Positions 1-9,277 of a DNA stretch of 64,000 nt are shown one piece after another. Position 1 is the first letter of the stretch. Every line of letters starts with the position of its first letter. The position numbers were made by a program, and so were the translations under genes. The notes beneath the pieces were generated by a model. That model worked only from the letters and a program-made list of their open reading frames with translations, was not told the DNA's origin and searched no databases. Source of the stretch: an uncultured Caldilineaceae bacterium (GTDB taxonomy: Bacteria > Chloroflexota > Anaerolineae > Caldilineales > Caldilineaceae); NCBI GenBank assembly GCA_951812725.1, contig OX638330.1, positions 124,001 through 188,000 on the forward strand, in the 5' to 3' direction.

Positions 1-16
1 CTTCGACTCCGTCACT

Positions 17-553
17 TCAGTCATAGCGGGCCAGTTCCTCGTCCAGCCGCCGCTCCCGCTCGTCCACCTCGCCGCTGGCTGCTCCTGCCGGCGCCGCTGA
101 CCGCGGGCGCGTCATCTCCTGAAGACGGGTCCAGAGAAAAATCGCGCCGCCCAAGACCGCAACCACCGGCAATATCCACGCCAGCCAGTTGAATCCCTCC
201 CGCGGCGGTTCACCCAGAACCTGCGGCCCGTACTGCTCCAAAAAATAGTCCCTGATCGACTCCGCGTCCGCCCCCTCCGCCAATTTGATGGCAATTAAAT
301 CCTTCATCTGCCCGCACGCCTTCAGTTCACAGCTGTCCAGCCGTAACCTGCCGCCGCACAGAGGGCACCACAGATGCTGGGCAACCTCGTTCACCTCATC
401 GGCAGTGATCTCAGTTGTATCGCTTTGGGCCAACAGGGGCGAACTGCTGCAGACGGCAGCGAGCAGCAGAAAAATGGCTATGAGGATGCTGCGCAAAGTG
501 GTTGGATGTGCTGCGATTTCGCTAAGAAAACGCGTCTTGAGGGGAGAATCCAT
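17..553 (-). CDS. CcmH-like cytochrome c maturation protein
   Basis: 178 residues. An N-terminal signal or membrane segment lies at about residues 20-43 and a second membrane segment at about 121-143; a charged tail follows. Between them is a CcmH/CycL-type domain: a CPLC motif, then a helical stretch ending in an [12 protein letters not shown] segment, the usual C-terminal part of the family. CcmH proteins hold apocytochrome c thiols reduced for haem ligation outside the membrane. Unusually there are four cysteines (CPLC, then two more within about 15 residues) where the family normally has one CxxC pair, so a zinc-ribbon role is possible. It starts 27 bases after the stop of the DtxR-type gene and is probably cotranscribed. 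Any further ccm genes would lie beyond the window edge. Confidence 0.72.
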   Translation of the reverse strand: MDSPLKTRFLSEIAAHPTTLRSILIAIFLLLAAVCSSSPLLAQSDTTEITADEVNEVAQHLWCPLCGGRLRLDSCELKACGQMKDLIAIKLAEGADAESIRDYFLEQYGPQVLGEPPREGFNWLAWILPVVAVLGGAIFLWTRLQEMTRPRSAAPAGAASGEVDERERRLDEELARYD

Positions 554-580
554 ACGAGTACTGTGCAGAACGAGGCGCGA

Positions 581-1294
581 CTACGCCGCAGCCTGCTCAG
601 TCAATTTCACAAAAAGGCGTTTCGCCAGCGAGCGGCCAATAATCTTCACCAGACTCTCCGGGTCCGCCTGCGTACCTTCGTCCTGAATCTGAACCGTGCT
701 CGGCCCGTCAAACGGTTCAACATTGAGCACTCGAATCTTATATCCGGGCTCAAGATTCAACTGAGACAGATAGCGCAGCATCGGCGCGCTGTGATTTGCC
801 ACCCGACGCAACTCACCCGCCTGTCCGGGCTGCAACTCCGCCAGGCAGACCAACTCTTCGCTCAGTATCCGGCCGTCCTCGCTCGGAACCGGATCGCCAT
901 GCGGGCAGTGGGTCGGGTAATTGCACAAAATCTCCATGCGCTTCTCGAACTCTGCGCTGATAGCGTGTTCCAGCCGCATCGCCTCCGCCTTCACCTGATC
1001 CCAGGTGAATCCCATCACCTCGATCAGAAACACCTCCAGCAGCCGGTGTCTGCGCAGAAGCTGCAACGCCGCCAGACGGCCCTGACCGGTCAACTGGATG
1101 CCCGTCCGCACAGAACGGACCACATGCCCCGTCTCCGTCAGCCGCTTCGTCATGCTGCTGGCCGCAGCCGGCGAAACCTCCATCTTCTGCGCCAGCACGG
1201 ACGTGGAAATCCTGTCGCTGGTCTCGCTCAACTCGTAAATCGCCACCAGGTAGTCGAGCATCCCATCGGTAATGATGTTGCAGAATGTACGCAT
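581..1294 (-). CDS. DtxR/MntR-family metal-dependent regulator
   Basis: 237 residues. The N-terminal winged helix (MLDYLVAIYELSE, then STSVLAQKMEVSPAAASSMTKRL) is the classic DtxR DNA-binding domain. It is followed by the dimerisation and metal-binding helices (LRRHRLLEVFLIEVMG; H and E ligands in AMRLEHAIS; CPHGDPVP) and a C-terminal SH3-like FeoA domain from about residue 150. Family members repress metal-uptake genes when Fe(II) or Mn(II) is bound. The residue-12 Met is an alternative start, since most homologues begin just before that point. The gene precedes the CcmH-like gene in one leftward unit and diverges from the cyclase gene; the 1295-1519 gap would hold both promoters. Confidence 0.88.
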   Translation of the reverse strand: MRTFCNIITDGMLDYLVAIYELSETSDRISTSVLAQKMEVSPAAASSMTKRLTETGHVVRSVRTGIQLTGQGRLAALQLLRRHRLLEVFLIEVMGFTWDQVKAEAMRLEHAISAEFEKRMEILCNYPTHCPHGDPVPSEDGRILSEELVCLAELQPGQAGELRRVANHSAPMLRYLSQLNLEPGYKIRVLNVEPFDGPSTVQIQDEGTQADPESLVKIIGRSLAKRLFVKLTEQAAA

Positions 1295-1519
1295 GATCGC
1301 TATAGTTCAACCGTTGGGAATCGAATAGATAAAACCGGGAATTTCTGAAGTATAGTATGTCGGCGCAAAGCTGTCAATACTGAATCGGTAAAGGATACCA
1401 CCTATTAATGTTGGGTGGTTCAGTGTACGATCAGGGCCGCCAATCCAACGAAATGCCCCTCGCCAATCTCGGTCCATTCCCAGCCGGCCCCCCGATTGCA
1501 GCCTGCACGGAGAAACCAC

Positions 1520-2185
1520 ATGCCGCGCAAAATCGTCGACCTGAGCTATCCCCTTGCTCCCTCGACGCCCCCCTTTCCCGGCGACCCTCCGGTTGAAATC
1601 AACGTGCAGATGTCTATCCCCGCCGACCTTCCACCCGGCACACCGGGATATATGAATACCAGCACCGTGCGCGCCTCCCTCCACACCGGCACCCACATGG
1701 ACTCCTTCTTCCACTTCTATCACGGCCGTCCCACCATCGATCAGATCCCCCTGGCGCAGTGCATCGGGCCCGCCCTGCTGCTCGACCTCTCGCACAAGCA
1801 GGCTAAGGAAGAGATCACCGAACATGATCTGGCCCCCCATCGCCATGCCATCAGCCGCACCCCGAAAGTCGTTCTCAACACCGGCTGGGCGCGCAACTGG
1901 GGCAAAGCCCACTATTTCACCGAGTATCCGCCCCTGACCGGCAACGCCGCCCGCTTCCTCGTGGACTGCGGCATCGAACTGATCGGAATCGACACCCCGT
2001 CGGTTGACTATCCGCCCAACGACGCCCATTTCGTACTCCTGGGCCGCGATGTTCTCATCGTCGAAAACCTGACCAACCTCGATCAGATCGGCCAGCCCCT
2101 GTTTGAATTTACCGCCCTGCCCCTCAAAATTACCGGCCGCGACGGATCACCCGTGCGGGCTATCGCCATTACCGGGGATACATAG
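1520..2185 (+). CDS. Cyclase / kynurenine-formamidase-like metal hydrolase
   Basis: About 221 residues from the ATG at 1520, chosen because ACGGAG precedes it at a good distance and the family begins with the KIVDLSYPL strand; an upstream in-frame extension looks like read-through. The metal-binding signature appears as HTGTHMDSFFHF, close to the family HxGTHxDxPxHF but with Phe where Pro is usual. Members hydrolyse N-formylkynurenine, isatin or similar amides, or cyclise polyketides; the substrate cannot be told from this sequence. It is a single gene 158 bases ahead of the PhyH dioxygenase gene and reads the same way. Confidence 0.82.
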   Translation: MPRKIVDLSYPLAPSTPPFPGDPPVEINVQMSIPADLPPGTPGYMNTSTVRASLHTGTHMDSFFHFYHGRPTIDQIPLAQCIGPALLLDLSHKQAKEEITEHDLAPHRHAISRTPKVVLNTGWARNWGKAHYFTEYPPLTGNAARFLVDCGIELIGIDTPSVDYPPNDAHFVLLGRDVLIVENLTNLDQIGQPLFEFTALPLKITGRDGSPVRAIAITGDT

Positions 2186-2343
2186 TGCTCCGCACATCGG
2201 GCACCCGCCGCGAATTCTGCCGTGTAACTACATCGCGCAGCCCTTTCAGCAAACGTTCCCCTTCTACCGCCGCCGAAAATCCCTCTCAAACCCGCTAAAG
2301 CCGCAACGAATCTATACGCCAATGAATCAGGGGAGGCCCAACT

Positions 2344-3210
2344 GTGGCAAAAAAAGTAGCAACGAACGGGTCGTCAGCAACCCGGCAAAACGCGCCAGCC
2401 GCCGCCAGTGACGAAAGCCCCACCCGCGCCGAACGCTTCTTCTTCGACAACAATGGCTACCTTGTCCTCGAAGAGTTCCTGGACGCCGACCACGTCACCG
2501 CCTTGCTCCACGCTCTCCACCGCGTGATCCAGCGGCGGCGCCAGTTGCAGGAGCAGGGCCTGCCTCAAACCGGCATGACCAACATCATGGGCGCAGAGAG
2601 CACCCGTATCTTCTACATACTGGATGACGATCCGCTGTTTCTCGAGATGCTCGACTGGCCCGCCATCTGGCCCTACGTCACCGGCCTGCTCAACACACGC
2701 CCGCATCACCACGCTTCTGACGCAATCCTCGAGCACGGTCGCGACCTGCTCGGGCGCAGCATGGGATGGCATATCGACGGTATCGACGAAGGATTCCGCA
2801 ACCTCGGCGCCCCAATTCCCCTGTTGCAACTCAAGATCGGCTACTATCTGACCGACATGACCCATCCTGGCCAGGGCAATCTCTGTGTCTTACCGGGCAG
2901 CCACAAAACGGCCTCCGCCCCTGACCGTGAGGACCTGCAACGCTGGGGCAGCTCTGCCGGCGTTACCGAGATTTGCGCCCCCGCCGGAACCGCCATCCTC
3001 TTCCACAATGCCTTATTGCATTCCGCCGGCCCGTTCACCCGCGAGGAGGGCCAGCGCAGTATGCTCTACTACGCCTACGAGCACCCCTGGATGATCGCTT
3101 CGCAGGAGCACTGGGGCTATCCCAGCCATTTCTATAACAGCCTGTCCCCTGATCGCCGCAAGCTGTTCCATGGATTCCTGTTCGATCCGCCCGAGCACCG
3201 TTGGGGTTAA
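2344..3210 (+). CDS. Phytanoyl-CoA dioxygenase (PhyH) family protein
   Basis: 288 residues from a GTG start preceded by GGGGAGG. It is a Fe(II)/2-oxoglutarate-dependent double-stranded beta-helix enzyme: the HxD pair is in GWHIDGID and the distal His is likely in LLHSAGPF, with the following Arg in EEGQRSML as 2-oxoglutarate-binding candidate. The first 25 or so residues are a disordered Ala/Ser-rich lead. PhyH relatives hydroxylate lipids, ectoine or other small molecules, and many paralogues in Chloroflexota are uncharacterised. It sits between the cyclase gene and a secreted sugar dehydrogenase; no operon partner indicates its substrate. Confidence 0.85.
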   Translation: MAKKVATNGSSATRQNAPAAASDESPTRAERFFFDNNGYLVLEEFLDADHVTALLHALHRVIQRRRQLQEQGLPQTGMTNIMGAESTRIFYILDDDPLFLEMLDWPAIWPYVTGLLNTRPHHHASDAILEHGRDLLGRSMGWHIDGIDEGFRNLGAPIPLLQLKIGYYLTDMTHPGQGNLCVLPGSHKTASAPDREDLQRWGSSAGVTEICAPAGTAILFHNALLHSAGPFTREEGQRSMLYYAYEHPWMIASQEHWGYPSHFYNSLSPDRRKLFHGFLFDPPEHRWG

Positions 3211-3461
3211 ATAGCGCGCAGCGCCAACCCTTAGCCTCACGACCCGATCGCGACTGCCTGAAAACTGGACGCACTTACGTCTCTGCTGGTAGGATTGTTC
3301 CTCTTGACCCTGTCCACAGCTCTCCCGTAGGACGATGCTCCAACCGGGCCAAGCTCGATCCGGCCAGCCCTGTGATCGTGAGTTGCTGTATGTGCCCAGG
3401 GCCTTCTACCACCTAGCCGCTTGCGTGCATTTGCTGCGTAGTGACCTGATAAAGGAATAAA

Positions 3462-4778
3462 ATGAAGATCCAAGCCTCCTGCCGATTCTGGAAAATCTGC
3501 GTACTGATCGGCGCAGTCCTCGTCACCGCATGTACGCCCAGCGCTCCTCCCACGTCTCCGCAACCGGACGAAAGCGGCGCGGCCGCCTCCACACCCACGA
3601 CCGCGCCCGCCAACACACCTGCCTCGACACCGACAGCCTCCCCCGAAGAGGCCGCGCCCCCAACCAGCACCCCCGAACCGCAGCTGCCCCCGAGTTGGCC
3701 GGACATAACCCTGGTCGAAACGCTCTCCGGACTGAGAAATCCCGTAGACCTGGCCAGCGCCAGGGACGGTTCCGGCCGGCTGTATGTAGTTGAGCAGATA
3801 GGGCTGGTTCAGGAGTTTACCAATGGCGTCCAAGGCCAGTCCCCATTCATGGATATCCGCGATCGCGTGAGCTGCTGCGGTGAAAGGGGGTTGCTGGGCA
3901 TCGCCTTTCCCCCGGATTTTGCCGGCAGTCGGATCCTCTACGTCAACTATACAACCACCTTGCCCGGTACTCTGCACACACGCGTCTCCCGCTTCCGCCT
4001 GCGCGCCGGTGTCCACCAGGTTGATCCGGACTCGGAAGAGATCATCCTGCAGTTCTCTCAACCCTGGCGCAACCACAACGGCGGCCAGATCGCCTTCGGA
4101 CCCGATGGCAACCTGTGGATTGGGACCGGCGATGGCGGCAGTGGCGGCGACCCCCAGGACAACGGCCAGAAGGGCCAGACGCTGCTGGGTAAACTCCTGC
4201 GCATCGATGTCACCTCAACCACCGACGCGCCCTACACGGTTCCCGCCGACAATCCCTTTGTCGGCAATGACGAATTCTTGGACGAAATCTGGGCCTACGG
4301 TCTGCGCAACCCCTGGCGCTTCTCCTTCGACCGCGCAACTGGTGATATCTACATCGCCGACGTAGGCCAGAACGCCTGGGAAGAGGTGAACTTTCAACCC
4401 GCCAACAGCCCTGGCGGCGAAAACTACGGCTGGCGCATCACCGAAGGTCTTCACTGCTACAATCCCTCATCCGGCTGCTCCACAGCAGGTCAGACGCTGC
4501 CCGTCGCCGAGTACGACCGTGCCAGCGGTCTTTCCATCACCGGCGGCTACGTCTACCGCGGCCAGGATCAACCCTCCCTGCAGGGCATCTACTTCTACGC
4601 AGACTATGTTACCGGCCGCATCTGGGGGCTGCGAAGCGTGAACGGCCTCTGGGAAACCAAATTGCTCCTCGATAGCACACACAGCGTCAGCAGTTTCGGC
4701 GAAGACGAAGCCGGCAATCTCTACCTCCTTGATTACAGCGGCACTATTTTTCAGATTCAGGCTGCCAACCAGAATTAG
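3462..4778 (+). CDS. Secreted PQQ-dependent sugar dehydrogenase-like lipoprotein
   Basis: 438 residues. A lipoprotein signal ends in LVTAC (Cys at about residue 24), followed by a Pro/Thr/Ala-rich linker to about residue 80. Then comes a six-bladed propeller of the soluble glucose dehydrogenase (GSDH/Yliv) type: GLRNPVDL, RGLLGIAFPPDF, NHNGGQIAFGPDGNLWIGTGDGG, YGLRNPWRFSF, GENYGWR, SITGGYVYRG. The family oxidises aldose sugars in the periplasm or on the cell surface with PQQ. No PQQ biosynthesis genes are in view, and some homologues do not bind PQQ, so activity is inferred. An AAAGGAA ribosome site precedes the ATG. Confidence 0.87.
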   Translation: MKIQASCRFWKICVLIGAVLVTACTPSAPPTSPQPDESGAAASTPTTAPANTPASTPTASPEEAAPPTSTPEPQLPPSWPDITLVETLSGLRNPVDLASARDGSGRLYVVEQIGLVQEFTNGVQGQSPFMDIRDRVSCCGERGLLGIAFPPDFAGSRILYVNYTTTLPGTLHTRVSRFRLRAGVHQVDPDSEEIILQFSQPWRNHNGGQIAFGPDGNLWIGTGDGGSGGDPQDNGQKGQTLLGKLLRIDVTSTTDAPYTVPADNPFVGNDEFLDEIWAYGLRNPWRFSFDRATGDIYIADVGQNAWEEVNFQPANSPGGENYGWRITEGLHCYNPSSGCSTAGQTLPVAEYDRASGLSITGGYVYRGQDQPSLQGIYFYADYVTGRIWGLRSVNGLWETKLLLDSTHSVSSFGEDEAGNLYLLDYSGTIFQIQAANQN

Positions 4779-4872
4779 ACTATTCGAGATGAAGCCAAGT
4801 ACGTACGTATTCCGCCAATACCATCTCTATAAGAAACCCATTTGCAGGACTGTACTAGCTTAAGGATCTCCC

Positions 4873-6027
4873 ATGGACTTCGATCTCATCATCATAGGTG
4901 GCGGAATCGTCGGAGCAGCCGCAGCCTATCGCGCCGGGCAATTGGGCGCCGGCACGCTCCTGTGCGACAGACGTGACGCCGGCCGCGCCACAGATGCCGG
5001 CGCCGGTATCCTCGCCCCCGAAAGCAGCACCCGCGACGGCCGCCTCTGGTACGATTTCGCACTCGACGCACTGCAGTACTATTCCGTGTTAATCGAAGAT
5101 CTCACCGCCGACGGCGTGCCCGCCGCAGAACTCTCCCAGGCCTACAGCCACTGTTCCAAGTTGACCGTCGCTGTCGGCGAAGCTGAAGCTTCTGCCTTGG
5201 CAGCAATGGAGCCGACCATCTACGCCCGCCAGCAGGAACGCCGCCCGCCGCCCGCACAGCAAATCCGTCGCATCACAACCGCCGAAGCCCGCGCCGACTT
5301 TTACCCTCTACTGGCCGACGCCGACGCAGTCCTCCTCCAGCCGGATGCCCGCCGCGTCGACGGCCGGCTCATCACCGCAGCCCTCGAGCGCGGCCTGCGC
5401 ACACGCGGAGTGCACACAGTCGACGCCGACGTTTCGGCTCTGTTAATGGCGGGCGGGCAAGTGCACGGAGTGCGCACCGCCGCAGGGGAAGAGTATACGG
5501 CCCGCTCAGTTCTCATAGCCGGCGGCGCCTGGTCCGTCGCCTTCGGCAGCCAGCTGAATGTGCAGATTCCCGTTGCCCCCCAGCGCGGGCAAATCATCCA
5601 TCTGCGCATCTACGGCCAGGATAGCAGCGCCTGGTCTATCGTGAATGGCTTGAGCGGCCACTATCAAGTGCCCTGGCCCGACGGCCGTGTCGCTGTCGGC
5701 GCTACCCGCGAAACCGGCAGCGGCTACTCTCCCGATGCCACCGTCGGCGGCATTCAGGAAGTCCTGCACCAGGCTCTGCGCCTCGCCCCCGGCCTCCGCG
5801 ACGCCGCCATCCATGAAATCCGCGTCGGCCTGCGTCCCTATACAACTGATCATCTGCCGCTGCTTGGAGCCGTTCCCGGCGTGAAGGGCGTCTATCTTGC
5901 AACCGGCCACGGACCAACCGGTCTCACTCTCGGCCCATTCAGCGGCAAGCTTGTGGCCGAGCAAACTCTCGAGCAACCGCTTGCCTGGAATCTGGTTCCC
6001 TTCTCTGTAGATCGCATCATCCGTTGA
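4873..6027 (+). CDS. FAD-dependent oxidoreductase, glycine oxidase (ThiO)/DadA type
   Basis: 384 residues. The N-terminal FAD-binding motif is GGGIVGAAAAYRAGQLG (about residues 9-25) and the D-amino-acid-oxidase fold ends in a VGLRPYTTDHLPLLG and GHGPTGLTLGPFSGK segment typical of ThiO and DadA. Such enzymes deaminate glycine, sarcosine or D-amino acids, giving imino acid and peroxide; ThiO feeds thiamine thiazole synthesis. No thi genes adjoin, so a general amine oxidase is equally likely. AAGGA lies just ahead of the ATG. The gene follows the sugar dehydrogenase by 94 bases. Confidence 0.83.
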   Translation: MDFDLIIIGGGIVGAAAAYRAGQLGAGTLLCDRRDAGRATDAGAGILAPESSTRDGRLWYDFALDALQYYSVLIEDLTADGVPAAELSQAYSHCSKLTVAVGEAEASALAAMEPTIYARQQERRPPPAQQIRRITTAEARADFYPLLADADAVLLQPDARRVDGRLITAALERGLRTRGVHTVDADVSALLMAGGQVHGVRTAAGEEYTARSVLIAGGAWSVAFGSQLNVQIPVAPQRGQIIHLRIYGQDSSAWSIVNGLSGHYQVPWPDGRVAVGATRETGSGYSPDATVGGIQEVLHQALRLAPGLRDAAIHEIRVGLRPYTTDHLPLLGAVPGVKGVYLATGHGPTGLTLGPFSGKLVAEQTLEQPLAWNLVPFSVDRIIR

Positions 6028-6253
6028 GCCAATAGCGAAACGAACCGGCGTATGCGCGGTGCGGCCAAAAGCGCCGCCGCCAGCGTCAACCTGATTCCCA
6101 CTGCGCCCGGCGCTTGCAGACTTTCCAGGTTTTTGGTCCGCATCGTAACCATGGTGTTCAATTAAGCAACACAGGAACTGCGCAGCCGCAACGAAGTTGC
6201 TATCCTGAATGAGGCGAGCAAAGGTGTTCTTTCTCTCCTCATGATTGTCATAT

Positions 6254-6470
6254 GGGCGGTCGGGCCTTCGGCCCTCCCTTGTGCAGGGGCTGCGCCCCCG
6301 CAACGCCCCCCTACAAAACCATCGCTCACCGACCGTGTGTGCGCATTCCAGCGGTGCCGCTCCAGCAACCTGGCTGCCGCCAACCGAATACGCAATCAGA
6401 TTGACTGAACCGCGGCAAAGACAAAGGGCTGGTCAAAACAGGCACTGTATATAGCTCAGTAGTTACGCAA
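6254..6470 (+). repeat. Intergenic repeat family A, copy 1
   Basis: The core (6254-6320) holds two hairpins: GGGCC-TTC-GGCCC at about 6262-6274 and GGGGC-TGC-GCCCC at about 6286-6298, then CAACGCCCCCCTACAAAACC. A tail of about 130 bp with GTGTGCGCATTCCAGC and CGAATACGCAATC follows (tail type 1). A pyrimidine-rich leader (TCTCTCCTCA ... GTCATA) precedes it at about 6225-6253 and is shared with copy 7. It lies between two rightward genes. Open frames across it in both strands are by-products of the repeat. Confidence 0.9.
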
Positions 6471-6505
6471 CACACAAAAACCGCATATCCACACAAGGCT
6501 ACCCA

Positions 6506-7270
6506 ATGGACGATATCCCCCTCGCCATCGAAACACCTGCAAACGACTATCTCACCAGCGACACGCCCGCTCCCCGCGCACGCACAGACTACACAATCAA
6601 AGAGATGCCGGAAGATCTGCGCCCCAGAGAACGGCTCGAATACGTTGGCGCCGGCGCCCTCAGCGTCGCAGAGCTCCTCGCAATCGTGCTGCGCACCGGA
6701 GGCCGCGGCGAAAACGTCATCCGCCAGTCTGAGCGGATACTGACCGAATTCAATGGCCTCACCGGCCTGGCCCGTGCCAGTTTCGAGGAACTGACAGAGT
6801 CCCATGGCGTCGGCAAAGCCAAAGTCACGCAGATCAAGGCCGCCATCGAGCTGGGCCGCAGACTCCTGCTCGCCGCGCCCCAGGAGCGCGACAAAATTCA
6901 GAGCCCAACCGATGTCGCCAATCTGTTGATGTTGGAAATGGGTATGCTGGAGCGGGAACAGGTGCGGGTCGTACTCCTGGACACGAAAAACCATGTCCAG
7001 CGGTCCCCGGTAGTCTATTCTGGCAGTCTCAATGCCGCCGTCATTCGCGTCGGCGAAATCTTTACAGAGGCCGTGCGAGCCAACAGCGCATCGCTCATCG
7101 TCGTCCACAATCATCCCAGCGGCGACCCTACACCCAGCCCCGAAGACGTGCAGGTGACAAAACAGATCGTCGCCGCGGGCAAGCTGCTACAGATCGATGT
7201 GCTCGATCACCTGATCATCACCCGCACAAAGTTTGTCAGTTTGAAGGAACGAAGGTTGGGGTTTGAATGA
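6506..7270 (+). CDS. radC: RadC family JAB/MPN-domain protein
   Basis: 254 residues. An N-terminal helix-hairpin-helix region ([15 protein letters not shown], then [19 protein letters not shown]) precedes the C-terminal JAB domain. The zinc-binding JAMM motif is complete: H201, H203, S205 and the acidic residues of [14 protein letters not shown], with E184 of the VGEIF strand as the catalytic acid. RadC was once linked to DNA repair, but its biochemical role is unsettled. It ends 26 bases from the convergent membrane-protein gene. Confidence 0.93.
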   Translation: MDDIPLAIETPANDYLTSDTPAPRARTDYTIKEMPEDLRPRERLEYVGAGALSVAELLAIVLRTGGRGENVIRQSERILTEFNGLTGLARASFEELTESHGVGKAKVTQIKAAIELGRRLLLAAPQERDKIQSPTDVANLLMLEMGMLEREQVRVVLLDTKNHVQRSPVVYSGSLNAAVIRVGEIFTEAVRANSASLIVVHNHPSGDPTPSPEDVQVTKQIVAAGKLLQIDVLDHLIITRTKFVSLKERRLGFE

Positions 7271-7296
7271 TGGGGTTTGAAACAACGGCGCCGCCG

Positions 7297-8094
7297 CTAA
7301 GCCAGCGCACTCACACTTAGCAGATAATCGGTCACCGCGCGCACTTCGCCGGCATCCAGCTGCTGGTCCTTCTTTGTGCGCACATACTTCTTCAACTGAT
7401 CGACGCGCAACACCGGCATCGAGGGATTCTCAATCTCCAATTGTGTCGCCGGATTAATGAAAACGGCCGCGCTTTCAATCGGCACGTCGGCAGCGTTCAC
7501 CTTCAACTCTCCGCTGGCCTCCCCCTCCTGAAGCAGTTCCAAGACGCGCCGTTCCGTATCTTCTATCTCGCGAACCGGGTTGCCCAGCCCCTCCCGGTTG
7601 AGAAACATCAGCATGCGGCCCATACTGAACCGTTCCCGCCACTTGTCCCCGTACACGCGCACCGTCCCTTTGTCGCTGCGTACAAGAAACACACGCACAC
7701 CGAGCGGTCCGACCAATATGTAGGGCACCTCATCCAGACCCCACAGGAAAAGCGCATACTTGTCATCAAACCCTTTCAACCCGTTCTCGACAAGCTCGTC
7801 CGGCCGCGCCACCCGTTTGCTGCCCGGCCAGCGCCGCGGCGCAAAGCGGTTAATGTAATAACTCCCTACATTGGAGGCGATAAAGCCCACCGCCAGCGCG
7901 CCAAAGCTGACAACTGTCCAGTACCGTTGGACAAACCCGGTCAATGCGTTGGCTGCCGGTTCGTCCGGCGGAAACCAGTTAGGTGTAAAACTGGCAAGAA
8001 GGCCGACAAACAGAATCACCAACCCTCCCAGGGCAATTCGTCGCCCCCGCTGTTCTCTCGATTTTATCGCTGGTAGATTGCGGTACACTTTCAT
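7297..8094 (-). CDS. Two-TM membrane protein with NERD-like cytoplasmic region
   Basis: 265 residues. Two hydrophobic segments lie at about residues 22-40 and 58-78. A soluble part then begins RPDELVENGLKGFDDKYALFLWGLDEVPYILVGPLGVRVFLVRSDKG, which resembles the start of nuclease-related (NERD) domains, where an L..L...Y.L..vlvGP.Gv strand pair precedes the active-site strand. The acidic/Gln-x-Lys catalytic set of NERD is not clear, so catalysis is doubtful. The C-terminal 60 residues are helical and charged. It follows plsX by 29 bases on the same strand, so it is probably cotranscribed with it. Confidence 0.6.
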   Translation of the reverse strand: MKVYRNLPAIKSREQRGRRIALGGLVILFVGLLASFTPNWFPPDEPAANALTGFVQRYWTVVSFGALAVGFIASNVGSYYINRFAPRRWPGSKRVARPDELVENGLKGFDDKYALFLWGLDEVPYILVGPLGVRVFLVRSDKGTVRVYGDKWRERFSMGRMLMFLNREGLGNPVREIEDTERRVLELLQEGEASGELKVNAADVPIESAAVFINPATQLEIENPSMPVLRVDQLKKYVRTKKDQQLDAGEVRAVTDYLLSVSALA

Positions 8095-8123
8095 GAAATA
8101 TTTTTCTTCTGTGACCCGGTTGG

Positions 8124-9152
8124 CTATTGCTCGAGGGCTACCAGTTCATCTGGGCTGTCGATAACTTCGTTAACGCCTGACCGAATCTCCGCAATCAGGC
8201 TCGAATCGATCAACTGCTTGGCGTTTCGAATCGTGTGACGGATGGCGTTGGCGTTGCTTCTGCCATGTCCGACAACCATCAGATTGGACAGGCCCAGCAG
8301 CACCGCCCCGCCAAACTCACTGTCATCGAGTCGCCGCGCCATCCTGCGAAGCGCGGAGCGAACCAATAAACCGCCAATGCTGCTGATCGGCCCGGCGGTG
8401 ATCTCATCCAACAGCACGCCCTGAAGTAGCTTGACAATACCCTCGGCGCCCTTCATAAAGACATTGCCCGTAAACCCGTCTGTGACCACCACATCAGCCA
8501 TCCCACTGGTCACGTCCCGAGCTTCAATGTTGCCCATAAATCGGATCCCGGGCGTCTTCTCCAGCAGTGCCGTCGCCTCCAGAACCAGGTGATTTCCTTT
8601 GCCCTCCTCCTCACCATTGCTCAGAATGCGAACACTCGGATTCCGCACGCCCATGATGCGCCGCGAGTAAACGCTTCCCATCACGCCAAACTGCTGCAAC
8701 TGCTCCGGCTTGACCTCGGTATTGGCCCCCACATCCAAAATCAGGCAGAATCCCCGCAAGGTGGGAAAGGGAACAATCAACGCCGGACGCAATATGCTCT
8801 GCATCCGTCCAAAATGCAAAATACCGGCCGCCAACGCGCCGCCCGTGTTGCCTGCCGTCACAAAGGCATCGGCTTTGCCTTCCTTCACCAGCTTGCACGC
8901 CACAACCATCGAACTGTCCTTCTTGGTCCGTACCGCCTTGGCAGGCTTGTCGGACATCTCGATCACTTCATACGCAGGCACGATCGGCAAATCCAACCGG
9001 TGAGTCAGATGTCTTGCCAGCTCCCGCTCTATTACGTCCGGCCGCCCAACCAGCGAGACGGTTACATCGTACTGGCGCGCTGCCAGTATCGCGCCAGCTA
9101 CGATTTCGCGTGGTGCGTTGTCCCCGCCCATGACGTCCAGGGCAATATTCAT
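8124..9152 (-). CDS. plsX: Phosphate acyltransferase PlsX
   Basis: 342 residues, the usual family length. It starts [21 protein letters not shown], the PlsX signature, and continues through [29 protein letters not shown] and [19 protein letters not shown]. PlsX makes acyl-phosphate from acyl-ACP and phosphate for PlsY in membrane phospholipid synthesis. A GGAGG ribosome site precedes the ATG. fabD/fabF genes, often nearby elsewhere, are absent here. It diverges from the KDPG aldolase gene across a 125-bp gap. Confidence 0.96.
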   Translation of the reverse strand: MNIALDVMGGDNAPREIVAGAILAARQYDVTVSLVGRPDVIERELARHLTHRLDLPIVPAYEVIEMSDKPAKAVRTKKDSSMVVACKLVKEGKADAFVTAGNTGGALAAGILHFGRMQSILRPALIVPFPTLRGFCLILDVGANTEVKPEQLQQFGVMGSVYSRRIMGVRNPSVRILSNGEEEGKGNHLVLEATALLEKTPGIRFMGNIEARDVTSGMADVVVTDGFTGNVFMKGAEGIVKLLQGVLLDEITAGPISSIGGLLVRSALRRMARRLDDSEFGGAVLLGLSNLMVVGHGRSNANAIRHTIRNAKQLIDSSLIAEIRSGVNEVIDSPDELVALEQ

Positions 9153-9184
9153 GCAGGTGTTCCTCCAATCGGCGATGTGGTCAA

Positions 9185-9193
9185 TGCTATACT
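9185..9193 (+). promoter_or_regulatory. Extended -10 promoter candidate for the aldolase gene
   Basis: TGCTATACT reads as an extended -10 element (TGn-TATACT) 85 bases before the GTG start of the aldolase gene, inside the divergent gap with plsX. No convincing -35 box is visible, which is common for extended -10 promoters. The same nonamer is found upstream of the small ORF at 33614 and, reversed, before the methyltransferase gene at 18501. Confidence 0.35.
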
Positions 9194-9277
9194 ACTATAA
9201 CTTCGGAGCATTTGAGAAATTGCTCCAAAAGCAGAAGCTGTCCAAATGTCTTCTTTTTTCCAGGAGGGGTTGCACAT

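Noticed and set aside
374..1348. Plus-strand open frame across the DtxR and CcmH-like genes
   Set aside because: Antisense to both genes, no start signal and Arg/Gln/His-rich.
6162..6454. Small open frames encoding GGRCGGAAPAQGRAEGPTA or RSGLRPSLVQGLRPRNAPL
   Set aside because: These recur at every family A repeat in both strands; they follow from the repeat and are not genes.
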